DNA of 36,881 nt, from the NCBI GenBank assembly GCA_012800515.1, contig JAAZJE010000012.1:1-36881 (forward strand), in the 5' to 3' direction. The notes beneath the pieces were generated by a model. The model worked only from the letters and a program-made list of their open reading frames with translations. It had not been told where the DNA came from and ran no database searches. This document shows, in pieces, positions 17,801 through 24,536 of the stretch. The stretch's first letter is position 1. Each line of letters starts with the position of its first letter. Position numbers and translations under genes: made by a program. Source of the stretch: Clostridiaceae bacterium. GTDB lineage: Bacteria; Bacillota; Clostridia; Saccharofermentanales; Fastidiosipilaceae.

Positions 17801-17966
17801 GGGTCGGACGGAACTCCGTCAAGCCCGGCACAACGAAATGCCACTCCAGAATCAGCTCCTGTTCCGTCCAGTTTAAATTTGTGGCGCGGAAGACAAAATC
17901 CGGATAAGCCGCACGCAAAGCGTCCCAGCTCATCTCCTGATTTTCAGGCACTCTGATCGTCTCCAT
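14799..17966 (-). CDS. fusion of MurL-like glutamate epimerase and MurD-like ligase
   Basis: 1055 residues, two enzymes of D-Glu incorporation into peptidoglycan. Residues 1 to about 520 resemble MurL, the ATP-dependent epimerase that converts UDP-MurNAc-L-Ala-L-Glu to the D-Glu form (described in Xanthomonas). Visible are the PP-loop-like LLPLGGGKDS (188-197), ALSNEASANEPTV (283-295), SCNR (363-366) and WCGHCAKC (373-380). From about 530 a full Mur ligase follows: GKSVALLGLGCEGKSS, ATP loop GTKGKST (657-663), ELSSHQLQ (705-712), HRTEYCG and LLSPAASSYN (1022-1031). The canonical MurD signature NDSKATN reads NDSIAT (918-923), losing the Lys. I infer an L-Glu-adding MurD2-type ligase joined to its epimerase. 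It starts 34 nt after the pepF stop, with GGAGG upstream. Ligase identity is secure, MurL likely, fused pathway inferred. Confidence 0.87.
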   Translation of the reverse strand: METIRVPENQEMSWDALRAAYPDFVFRATNLNWTEQELILEWHFVVPGLTEFRPTLRLPRAGMCFGPDSEPEEQTAIYELAVAVGMVELISYWKATASPRVHLPLNIPAVGEELDFWLNLYRDGMGEYFYLNNIPVYGLSFMEPVALAEEFAAADVAVTRSVGEAGDATAEPDIGVARDAATVRNRLLLPLGGGKDSLVSLAVARRTDKEIVPFAINPQPATLEAVAAAGLAPEECIFVRRSLDQRLLRLNELGFLNGHTPFSALVALTARMVAYLYGLRDIALSNEASANEPTVDLPAADGRPINHQYSKTLEFEQAVAEYFARNQLFEREVRYFSLLRPYSELAIARVFAELTDYHHIFRSCNRGSKDNIWCGHCAKCLFVSLIMLPWLGREKVAAMIGRDLIEAEDMVPILAELLGVTPSKPFECVGTRVECYLALELTRAEYGRSYDTLPLLLRQFVQWQVSGELPAELSERTVEEQYRELLYTAHQHRVPAKYFPALSSLFPPLDLAAVTSELPGWLRVLREHFYGKSVALLGLGCEGKSSLNILSKWRHDIGWERLLLADKASQDEDGICEYYNLQAEHAVGRVVFFSGEDYCSALDEADIVVKSPGIALLPWSGDLLPNGRMRRWPNCAITCQTDLFMQAAPGLTVGVSGTKGKSTTTALIHGVLAAQREPSYLLGNIGVPVFEDWTNLEAEDAVALELSSHQLQFMRNVPWIAVLTNLYPEHLDHYVSYEAYVDAKLNLLRYQGASDVAIIDLDNAELAQRAAKLVQGEVILVSHSAVVLTAGIRPGNLAALGWQGKEPLATIWVNKPQAGDALHLVWRTTGDPLGRITTSADSTTVFSMILPRESELRLDNLGSHLRGVHHATDMALAWAVAQFAGLPVWRAKEVFAAFRGLAHRTEYCGEFAGRHFVNDSIATIPAATILALETLAPVHTLIAGGMDRGLDLSALADCIVEQAVPVVILLPDTGRVLADLLRERLNATDPKNFAGTRVFVVEDMRAAVSAAFAETPVGGTVLLSPAASSYNRYKSFEERGEDFRAEILKQAKNYQ

Positions 17967-18000
17967 CGGGCTTCCTCCGGCTAGTCCGTATCAACGGCGA

Positions 18001-19701
18001 TCACAGATCGGCATCCGGGATCGCGGCAAGATAATCGGCAATCGGCGCAATCACCGCCGCCAACGTATTCGGCTCAAACGGCGAGAGCAGATTACCGACC
18101 GCGGTCAACTGACGGAAAGGCAGACGCCCTCCCTGTCGGCAGAGCATCAGATAATCCTGCCACGCCATCTCGCGGTCGAGCCGCATCTTCTGCCAGAACT
18201 GCAACGCGCAGACCTGCGCCAGCGTGTAGTCGATATAGTAGAAAGGCGACTGGAAAATATGCCCCTGGCGGAACCAGTACGCGCCGCCGTCGAGAATCTC
18301 CAGATCCGCGTAATCCGTTGCCGGCAGATACATCCGCTCCAACTCGCGCCACACCCCGCGACGTTCGGCCGGGTTCAAATCCGGGCGCTCGTAAATCTCA
18401 TGCTGGAAATGATCAACCAGCACGCCGTAGGGCAGGAATTGCACCGCGCCCGACAGATGCAGGAACTTGAACAGCTCCGTCTGCTCACCGAAAAAGCTCT
18501 CCATCCACGGCCAGGCAATAAATTCCATGCTCATCGAGTGAATTTCCGCCGACTCCATCGACGGCCAACGATTCCCAGCCGGGAAAATATCACGCGACAT
18601 CCAATACTGGAAAGCATGTCCGACCTCGTGAGTCAGCGTTTCGACATCATCCCGCGTGCCGTTAAAGTTGGCAAAAATCGCCGGCAGTCCAAGCGTATCG
18701 AAAGAACAACAGAATCCACCGCCGCGTTTTCCCTCAGTCGCCGTAAGGCTCATCAACTCGCGCTCCGCCATAACGGCAAAGAACTCACCGGTCTCGGGCG
18801 AAAGTTCGCGATACATCCGTAACGCCTTCGCCACCAGCTCCGCCTCGCCGCCGATCGGCATCGGATTCCCGCTCCGTGTCTGCAGCGCCTGATCATAGAA
18901 GGTCAGCTTCTTCACACCCAGACGCTCGGCCTGACGTTCATACAGTTCCACGGTGAGCGGAACCACATGTTCCAGAACCTGTCGTCGATATGCGTCGACC
19001 TCGGACCGTCCGTAATCCAAACGCTGCATGCGCATATAGCCGACATCGACAAAGCTCTCTCTCCCCAGCTTCTGCGCAATCTCCCGACGCGTCCGCACCA
19101 GCTCGTCGAAAATCCGATCGAACTCGGGTAGTGCCTCGGCAAAGGCGGCGGTTTCGCCGCGCACGGCGGCATGACGCTCTTCCGCATCTTGAGAAGCTTT
19201 GTACGGAGCCAACTGCGCCAGAGTCAGACTTTGTCCGTTCCAGGGGATGCGAAGCGCGGCACGGAGATTTCCGTACTCCTGCGTCAGCATATTTTCCTTT
19301 TGCAAATCGGGCAGGACGGCTTCGTTGATCAGTTGCTCCTGCAGAGCTATATCCAGGAAGATTTTGCCGCCCGCCGCCAATTCCAACTGCGGCCGATACG
19401 GCGAGTGAAGCAGAGCCGAGTAGAATGCCTGTGCCGCTTGTTGTAATAGCGGCATTTTCTCGTAATGCCACGTCTCCTCGGCGGCGTAGAACTCGTCGCG
19501 CGAATCCACGGAGGCGCGGAAATGCGCCAGCGTTCCCTGGTCGCTATAGGCATTGATGGCCGCCTCCGCACGCCGCCAGCTCTCAATCTGCTCTTCGGCC
19601 GCGGTTGCGGCACGCAATGTCGACAATTCCTTGCTCAAAAATGATATCAGCTCGGCATCATCCGGACGCTTGTAAACGAAATCGGAAAATTTCTCAGCCA
19701 T
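18001..19701 (-). CDS. pepF: M3-family oligoendopeptidase F
   Basis: A 566-residue zinc metallopeptidase that cleaves short cytoplasmic peptides. The active site is ETLTHEVGHAFQ (HEVGH about 358-362), with the third ligand region at SAEIHSMSMEF. GGGFCCSFDTLGLPAIFANF and GHIFQSPFYYIDYTLAQ are typical of the PepF branch. I start at ATG 19701 (MAEKFSDF), which has GGAGG 5 nt upstream. A longer reading frame to 19752 would run through the rpsR terminator and is rejected. It precedes the MurL-MurD gene by 34 nt, and the two probably share a transcript. Confidence 0.94.
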   Translation of the reverse strand: MAEKFSDFVYKRPDDAELISFLSKELSTLRAATAAEEQIESWRRAEAAINAYSDQGTLAHFRASVDSRDEFYAAEETWHYEKMPLLQQAAQAFYSALLHSPYRPQLELAAGGKIFLDIALQEQLINEAVLPDLQKENMLTQEYGNLRAALRIPWNGQSLTLAQLAPYKASQDAEERHAAVRGETAAFAEALPEFDRIFDELVRTRREIAQKLGRESFVDVGYMRMQRLDYGRSEVDAYRRQVLEHVVPLTVELYERQAERLGVKKLTFYDQALQTRSGNPMPIGGEAELVAKALRMYRELSPETGEFFAVMAERELMSLTATEGKRGGGFCCSFDTLGLPAIFANFNGTRDDVETLTHEVGHAFQYWMSRDIFPAGNRWPSMESAEIHSMSMEFIAWPWMESFFGEQTELFKFLHLSGAVQFLPYGVLVDHFQHEIYERPDLNPAERRGVWRELERMYLPATDYADLEILDGGAYWFRQGHIFQSPFYYIDYTLAQVCALQFWQKMRLDREMAWQDYLMLCRQGGRLPFRQLTAVGNLLSPFEPNTLAAVIAPIADYLAAIPDADL

Positions 19702-19738
19702 GTTCCCCTCCGTAAATATTCGGTCGTAAATATACTCT

Positions 19739-19791
19739 AAAAAAATCCCCACTCAGTGTCCGGCCTCAAAGGCGGAGTCACCGAGCGGGGC
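19739..19791 (-). terminator. intrinsic terminator of the rpsF-ssb-rpsR operon
   Basis: On the minus strand CCCCGCTCGGTG pairs with CACTGAGTGGGG, a 12-bp stem with two G-T pairs, followed by A and seven T. It lies about 80 nt after the rpsR stop and just before the pepF start. Confidence 0.85.
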
Positions 19792-19816
19792 ATCGTCTCC
19801 CGACGAGGGCACCGTC

Positions 19817-19842
19817 TGCCGGGAAAGCACAGCTTCCCGGCA
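19817..19842. other. perfect hairpin between rpsR and its terminator
   Basis: TGCCGGGAA (19817-19825) pairs with TTCCCGGCA (19834-19842) around an 8-nt loop. It has no T-run on either side. It may stabilise the operon 3' end. Confidence 0.6.
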
Positions 19843-19873
19843 AAAGGACGTCCATACCCCGACGGGACGCGCT

Positions 19874-20290
19874 CTATTCGCCGGTAAAGGGCAAGAGAGC
19901 CAGATGACGGGCGCGTTTGATCGCCGTCGTTAAAGTGCGCTGATGCTTGGCGCAGGTACCGGTCATCCGACGCGGCAGGATCTTGCCGTGTTCGGATATA
20001 TAGCGGCGCAACATTGCGCTGTCCTTATAATCGATTTCCTCTACGTGTTCGGCGCAAAAAGTACAGACTTTGCGTCTGGGGCGCCGGGCACGCGAACGAC
20101 CGCCATCGGAAAAACCGCCACCGCCGCGACGTCCGCCTTCGCGATCGCGATCGAAATCACGATCACGCGCTTCGCGTCCGCCGCCGCGATTTTCGCGAGC
20201 CTGCGCGGTTGCCGCGGTCTCTTCGCCGGCAACCTCCTCCGTAGTTGTTGCCACCTCCTGAGTTTCAGTAATTTCTTTTTCTTCTGCCAT
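19874..20290 (-). CDS. rpsR: ribosomal protein S18 with a charged RG-rich N-terminal extension
   Basis: 138 residues. The S18 core occupies about 70-138: RRKVCTFCAEHVEEIDYKD, RRYISEHGKILPRRMTGTCAKHQR and AIKRARHLALLPF. It keeps four zinc-type positions (C76, C79, C113, H116). The usual protein is about 75-80 residues, so about 60-70 are extra: an acidic Glu/Thr part (1-30), then an Arg/Gly/Asp-rich part (33-72). The protein binds 16S rRNA with S6 in the 30S platform. It is last in rpsF-ssb-rpsR. The extension is in frame with its own ribosome site (AAAGG before ATG 20290). No internal start close to the core looks better. Confidence 0.95.
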   Translation of the reverse strand: MAEEKEITETQEVATTTEEVAGEETAATAQARENRGGGREARDRDFDRDREGGRRGGGGFSDGGRSRARRPRRKVCTFCAEHVEEIDYKDSAMLRRYISEHGKILPRRMTGTCAKHQRTLTTAIKRARHLALLPFTGE

Positions 20291-20367
20291 AATTATCTAC
20301 CTTTATTTTCTGTGTTGTGTATCTCTATCGTATCCTCTGTATTGTGTGCTCTGCTATGCAGTTCCGA

Positions 20368-20952
20368 TTAAATGTCAAATGGTAATGACGTATCGTCATC
20401 AGGAGCTTCAAAATAGCTGTATTCCCTACCCGGTTCCTGCTCGTCGGTTTTGTTCGGTGTGCTTGCCGCAGTTGCCGGTTCCGGCGCGTCGTAGCCGCCA
20501 CCGCTCCGCTGGGTGTAACCGCCGCTCTGCTGGCCGTAGCCGCCACCCTGCTGGTAGCCGCCGCTCTGTTGACCGTAACCGCCGCCCTGTTGGTAGCCGC
20601 CCTGTTGGGCATAAGCACCGCCGCCACCGCCGTCACGCTTGCCGTCGGCAAAGTGCAACTCATCGGCGATAACCTCGGTCACATAGCGACGATTGCCGTC
20701 GCTGTCGTCCCAGGTACGAACCTGCATGGATCCGACAACCGCCACGCGCATTCCCTGCTGGAACCAACGTCCGGCAAACTCCGCCTGCTGGCGCCAGGCC
20801 ACAATCGGAATGAAATCCGTGGGATACTCTCCCTGCTGATTTTTGAAGCGACGATCCACCGCCAGAGTGAATGAACAGACCGGAACACCGCTCTGCGTCT
20901 GTCGCAGTTCGGGATCACGGGTCAATCTTCCCATTAGTATAACTTTATTCAT
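20368..20952 (-). CDS. ssb: single-stranded DNA-binding protein
   Basis: 194 residues. The OB fold spans 1-105 (MNKVILMGRLTRDPELR, FTLAVDRRF, DFIPIVAWRQQAEF, VVGSMQVRTW). A Gly/Gln/Tyr-rich disordered linker runs from 108 to 155, and an acidic tip ends in DDDTSLPFDI. The tip is the docking site for repair and replication partners. The linker holds an exact 13-residue repeat (118-130 and 131-143). It is the middle gene of the S6-SSB-S18 operon. Confidence 0.96.
   Translation of the reverse strand: MNKVILMGRLTRDPELRQTQSGVPVCSFTLAVDRRFKNQQGEYPTDFIPIVAWRQQAEFAGRWFQQGMRVAVVGSMQVRTWDDSDGNRRYVTEVIADELHFADGKRDGGGGGAYAQQGGYQQGGGYGQQSGGYQQGGGYGQQSGGYTQRSGGGYDAPEPATAASTPNKTDEQEPGREYSYFEAPDDDTSLPFDI
20524..20601 (-). 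repeat. two 39-bp units in the ssb linker
   Basis: The codons for GGYQQGGGYGQQS are present twice in tandem. The partial GGYTQRS unit that follows looks like a third, decayed copy. Confidence 0.75.
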
Positions 20953-21038
20953 GTTTGACCTACCTTTCTGTTTGTCATCTCCGCGTCGCAGGCATATCAG
21001 GCCGATGCCCGCGGCAGTTCGACGATTCTGTATCCGCT

Positions 21039-21323
21039 TTAATCTTTCTTAACTATCAGCCAGCGTAAAACGCCGTCAGTTATCTTGAGCAGACGCTCAA
21101 TCTCGGCCGGAGCCTCGGGCTCGGCTTCTAACTGATAGACGGTATAATACCCTTCACGCTGGTCTTCAATCTCATAAGCCAGACGCCGTGCGCCCCAGTC
21201 ATCTTTATCTATTATACTGCTCAATGAGGTAAGCATGGAATCAATCTTCTCGGCCAAAGCTTTGACTGCTTCGTCGCCTTGAAGCGTACTGAGTACCGTG
21301 ACCAACTCGTATTTATTAGCCAT
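21039..21323 (-). CDS. rpsF: ribosomal protein S6
   Basis: About 94 residues with S6 hallmarks: NKYELVTVLSTLQGDEAV, DDWGARRLAYEIEDQREGYYTVYQLEA and ERLLKITDGVLRWLIVKK. It forms a dimer with S18 on 16S rRNA. Two ATG codons are adjacent (21326 and 21323). The second sits 7 nt after AGGAGG and is preferred; the first is only 4 nt away. It is the first gene of the operon, with its own promoter and a structured leader. Confidence 0.95.
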   Translation of the reverse strand: MANKYELVTVLSTLQGDEAVKALAEKIDSMLTSLSSIIDKDDWGARRLAYEIEDQREGYYTVYQLEAEPEAPAEIERLLKITDGVLRWLIVKKD

Positions 21324-21409
21324 CATTTCACCTCCTCTCGGTCATTCGGCTCCAACTTTCGGTTGGAACGAGGAATATGCCTGATCACGCGCGGTCTTAC
21401 GACCTTAAC
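21324..21409 (-). promoter_or_regulatory. rpsF: possible S6:S18-responsive leader of rpsF
   Basis: The leader holds a short hairpin GGTC-gtaa-GACC and then TCCAAC-CGAAA-GTTGGA, immediately followed by GCCGAATGACCG and the ribosome site. Firmicute rpsF leaders are known to bind the S6:S18 complex through an rRNA-like element with a CCG trinucleotide. CCG occurs here twice, but I did not confirm the fold. Confidence 0.4.
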
Positions 21410-21415
21410 CAAGCA

Positions 21416-21445
21416 ATAATAGCAATGATCCTTTGCGGCTGTCAA
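21416..21445 (-). promoter_or_regulatory. rpsF: promoter of rpsF-ssb-rpsR
   Basis: TTGACA (21445-21440), an 18-nt spacer and TATTAT (21421-21416) preceded by TGC. The start would be near 21409. Confidence 0.75.
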
Positions 21446-21493
21446 ATTCAACCGCTAGGCTCTGTTATTCAGCTCTGTTATTCAACCGCTAGG
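21446..21493. repeat. short duplications upstream of the rpsF promoter
   Basis: ATTCAACCGCTAGG occurs at 21446-21459 and again at 21480-21493. Between them CTCTGTTATTCA is itself doubled. One copy abuts the -35 box. Confidence 0.65.
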
Positions 21494-21536
21494 TCCAACC
21501 GTTCGTTCAAATTGCCCTAAATATGGTAAGTTTTCG

Positions 21537-23084
21537 TTAATGCGGCAATGTTTTCCGACGGTACAAACGATATACAAAGACCTGCTTTTCATACGGATGC
21601 GGAATAGCCTCGACCAGATCATAGGGCAACCCCGGATAGAGCGGCTCCAATTCCTGGTTATTCGTGATAATGTAGTCGACTTTACCCGCCATGATCGTCT
21701 CACGCCAGATCCGAACCCGCTCCGGGACGATTGTATTTGTACCAATGAAGTATTTATCGTCGGGTACAATCTCGGCAACATTTTGGAAGCCGTGATCCAT
21801 TGTGGCATGAATCATTAGGGTCGGATCGGGGGTTTGGCGGATGATTTTACGGAACTTATATTGGGGCAGATCTTCGCGCCCATAGAGGAGCAGGTAAGAG
21901 TGGCGACCGGATGCTAACGAGAAAGGGATTAGGAACGCCAGAATCAGGATAGTGGCGGCCAGGCTTTTTTTACGGTTGATACCGGCTCGAACGGAGTCCG
22001 GAACCCACCGGAGCAGACTAATGATGCCCAGGATAGATAGGATGACCAAGGGAAGAAAGTAATAGTTGAAAACGAAGGGTAGGGCAATCAGAATGCCCAG
22101 CATACTGCCATAGATACAGCGAACGGCCAGGCGTAACCTGCGTTGGGGATTTTTACGCGCCCATCCCAAGCGCAGAAAGCCGACCAAAGCCATACCGGTG
22201 ATCAGAGGATTGCTACCGAGGCCAAAAAGAAAACGGCCGATGTGGAAGATAATGCCCCGGTTAAAGTGTTGCGCCAGTTGTTCGTTAAACTGATTATGCG
22301 TTTGGGCGTAAGTGACGGCGTTGGAACGGATATAAACGGCGAACATGTCCGCAAAGGAGTGGGTTAAACCACAATAAAACAGGAGAGGCAACGAACCTAA
22401 AATAATACCCAGTACCCAGAGTGCAACCTTCCGGAACAGACCTTTCCAATCTCTCGAACAGACAGAAACAATCAAAATAGCTAGACAGAAGCCGATATGA
22501 AAACTCAGGAGGGTGTATTTTGTCCAAAAAATCACGGCGGTCGCTATGCCTTGAAAAATCCAGGCTCCGGCCGGCAGGTCGGCGTCTTCGTTTCTTGACC
22601 ATTGAAGTAGCTTATATAGCGAATAGGCCAGGAAAGGCAACATTAATTCTTCCGCGCTGTCGCCGTGAGCGAAAGCCGGCGAGAAGGTGGTTATGAAAGC
22701 TAGGATGGCCAGGGTCGGCGGAATAAGTCCGGAAGGCAGATAGAGTGCCATCGATTTGTAGGCAAAGAAGAGAAAAAAGGTCAGTGCCAGAGTTTCCAGG
22801 AGATAAACACCGAAAAAACCGGGATAGGAAATCAAGGTGGCGGGAATATGGAGCAGATAGTGGTAAAGGCCTTTTTGCTCAAAAATGTCCGCGTAGAGGA
22901 CTTTACCTTTCAGCATCATCCGGGCAACCGTAATGTAGGCGTTGGCATCACCCCAATCATTGATCGGATAGATGAAGGACGATTTTGAGCCGACGGCAAC
23001 GAAGGCGACGGCAATAAAAAAACAAGTCAGGATAATTTTAAGCGAGTTGGATTGTTTGGCGGTTGACAGGTTGATTTTAGACAT
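21537..23084 (-). CDS. GT39-like (GT-C fold) membrane glycosyltransferase
   Basis: A 515-residue protein with about ten or eleven hydrophobic segments, followed by a C-terminal soluble part from about residue 395. The first extracytoplasmic loop carries NDWGDANAYITVARMMLKG and DIFEQKGLYHYLLH. This is the DxxxYxxxAxxMLxGxxxYxDxFxxKGPxxY pattern of GT39-type enzymes that use polyprenyl-phosphate sugars to decorate lipids, teichoic acids or proteins. Asp48 or Asp68 are likely acidic catalytic or metal residues. Donor and acceptor are unknown. The gene appears more AT-rich than its neighbours and sits alone just upstream of the rpsF promoter, with no clear terminator between. ATG 23084 has GGAG 8 nt upstream. 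Confidence 0.75.
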   Translation of the reverse strand: MSKINLSTAKQSNSLKIILTCFFIAVAFVAVGSKSSFIYPINDWGDANAYITVARMMLKGKVLYADIFEQKGLYHYLLHIPATLISYPGFFGVYLLETLALTFFLFFAYKSMALYLPSGLIPPTLAILAFITTFSPAFAHGDSAEELMLPFLAYSLYKLLQWSRNEDADLPAGAWIFQGIATAVIFWTKYTLLSFHIGFCLAILIVSVCSRDWKGLFRKVALWVLGIILGSLPLLFYCGLTHSFADMFAVYIRSNAVTYAQTHNQFNEQLAQHFNRGIIFHIGRFLFGLGSNPLITGMALVGFLRLGWARKNPQRRLRLAVRCIYGSMLGILIALPFVFNYYFLPLVILSILGIISLLRWVPDSVRAGINRKKSLAATILILAFLIPFSLASGRHSYLLLYGREDLPQYKFRKIIRQTPDPTLMIHATMDHGFQNVAEIVPDDKYFIGTNTIVPERVRIWRETIMAGKVDYIITNNQELEPLYPGLPYDLVEAIPHPYEKQVFVYRLYRRKTLPH

Positions 23085-23255
23085 CTACTTTTCTCCGTTA
23101 CGTTACACTTGTCCCAAAAGCATTTCCCCGTGCAACCAATCCTCCAGACAGGCGCAATATACCATATTGCCCAATGTATGTAAACGCCACGCAACCGTAT
23201 TGCCAACCGTATTATGTGTTATTATTGATTTATCCGATAGAAAGTGAGATTGCGT

Positions 23256-23903
23256 ATGACCTACTATATAGTTGCCGGTCTGGCGTTAGTCGTAATGACG
23301 TTTTTCGGTATTCAATTCAAGATCAACGAGCGCAAGCGCCTGTATCCGCGCCGCTTAACCCTGATGTTTAAGGGATCGGCCACTTTCACGGCCGCCCTGC
23401 TCGCCGTCTATGCCGCCGCCATCGGAGGCGGCAAATTCGCCATTTTGATCGCCGTCGCATTGTTTCTCGGCGGGATTGCCGACATAGTTCTGGAATTAAA
23501 TTTCATCGGCGGCATGATAATTTTCGCCGTCGGTCATTTCTTCTACTACGCGGCCTTTATCGGCGCCGTCGGATTCCATGCCTGGAGTCTGTGGATATGG
23601 CTCGCCATGATAGTTGTCATCCTGGTTATCTGCCTATACGGTCATTTCAAAACCGGACAGCCCATCTGGCACTACCTCGTTTACGGCGCTGTTTTGGTCG
23701 GGACACTCGCTCTCGCCGTTCCCTACGGCGTTATTGCGACGATAGCCGCCGCACTCTTTGTCATCTCGGATGCGTTTATCCTCTTCATGCAACTCGGTGT
23801 CAAAGAGACCTGGATCGATTTGACCGTAATCATAACGTACTATATTGCCCAATATCTCTTCGCCCTAACTGCGCTCATTCACGCCGTCCGAGCGGTCTCT
23901 TAA
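23256..23903 (+). CDS. YhhN/TMEM86-family membrane protein (lysoplasmalogenase-like)
   Basis: About 215 residues with seven or eight membrane helices. Family landmarks are LFLGGIADIVLE (after helix 3), FAVGHFFYYAAF and LFVISDAFILF; the two Asp and the His are the conserved polar positions inside the membrane. Characterised relatives hydrolyse the vinyl-ether bond of lysoplasmalogens. That would fit an anaerobe with plasmalogen lipids, but the substrate here is inferred only. The start is ATG 23256 with AGTGAG 7 nt upstream; GTG 23244 is an alternative. It is a single gene converging on the ywlE operon. Confidence 0.85.
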   Translation: MTYYIVAGLALVVMTFFGIQFKINERKRLYPRRLTLMFKGSATFTAALLAVYAAAIGGGKFAILIAVALFLGGIADIVLELNFIGGMIIFAVGHFFYYAAFIGAVGFHAWSLWIWLAMIVVILVICLYGHFKTGQPIWHYLVYGAVLVGTLALAVPYGVIATIAAALFVISDAFILFMQLGVKETWIDLTVIITYYIAQYLFALTALIHAVRAVS

Positions 23904-23918
23904 AGAATCCAGCTGCTT

Positions 23919-23935
23919 CCCGCCGGCGGGGTTTT
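23919..23935 (+). terminator. short GC-rich terminator after the YhhN-family gene
   Basis: The palindrome CCCGCCGGCGGG is followed by G and four T, 16 nt after the stop codon. Confidence 0.5.
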
Positions 23936-23968
23936 CGGTCGATTGATTTCGTTGCCGACTGATTTCAG

Positions 23969-24535
23969 CTATTTTCCGTTTGCCGCGTTGATTTCGCGGC
24001 GCAGACGCGGGAACAGTTCGACAATCAGGTCGTGGATTTCCCGGGCGGTCGCCCGATAGACCTCCAGGTCTCCCCTATAGGGATCGGCCACGCTTCTGTC
24101 ACGCTCATCGAGCGCATATTCGTATATTCCGGCGATCTTGTGCGCGTATTCCGGCAGGATACGGCGCAGATATTCCGCATGTGACGCTTCCATCGTCAGG
24201 ATCAGCCCGACCCGCTCGATTAATTCCGCATTGAGCCCTGTAGCCCGGTGTCCGCTCAAATCGCGGATTCCCGGGTAGTCCTCGTCCAGTGCCCGTTTCG
24301 CATTCGCAGAGGCCGGAGCGCCTTCCGCGGCCATCAGGCCGGCCGATTCGGCCCGCACCGGCAGGGGGAGGGGTTGCTTGGCGTTCAGATATTCAAACAG
24401 AGCCGCCGCCATCGGACTGCGGCATGTATTGCCCGTGCAAACGAAGACCAGAGCTAATTCCGGCAAATTATTTTCCCTTGCTTGAGCTACACTCATCGGT
24501 TCGGTCGCCACCGCGCACTCGGCTTCAGTCGACAT
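23969..24535 (-). CDS. ywlE: low-molecular-weight phosphatase, YwlE-type protein-arginine phosphatase
   Basis: 188 residues with the LMW-PTP loop VCTGNTCRSPM (Cys33, Arg39) and general acid Asp151 in ADPYRGDLEVY. In Bacillus YwlE the Thr inside CTGNTCRSP selects phospho-arginine over phospho-tyrosine and the enzyme reverses McsB marks. The same Thr is present here. No McsB is in the window. I start at ATG 24535, 9 nt after AGGAGG and 1 nt after the ywlC stop. It has about 28 extra N-terminal residues relative to the core fold. It is last in the operon. Confidence 0.9.
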   Translation of the reverse strand: MSTEAECAVATEPMSVAQARENNLPELALVFVCTGNTCRSPMAAALFEYLNAKQPLPLPVRAESAGLMAAEGAPASANAKRALDEDYPGIRDLSGHRATGLNAELIERVGLILTMEASHAEYLRRILPEYAHKIAGIYEYALDERDRSVADPYRGDLEVYRATAREIHDLIVELFPRLRREINAANGK

Positions 24536-24536
24536 A

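Noticed and set aside
19702..19752. N-terminal extension of pepF (MGIFLEY...)
   Set aside because: It would read through the T-run of the rpsR terminator; the internal ATG at 19701 has a strong ribosome site.
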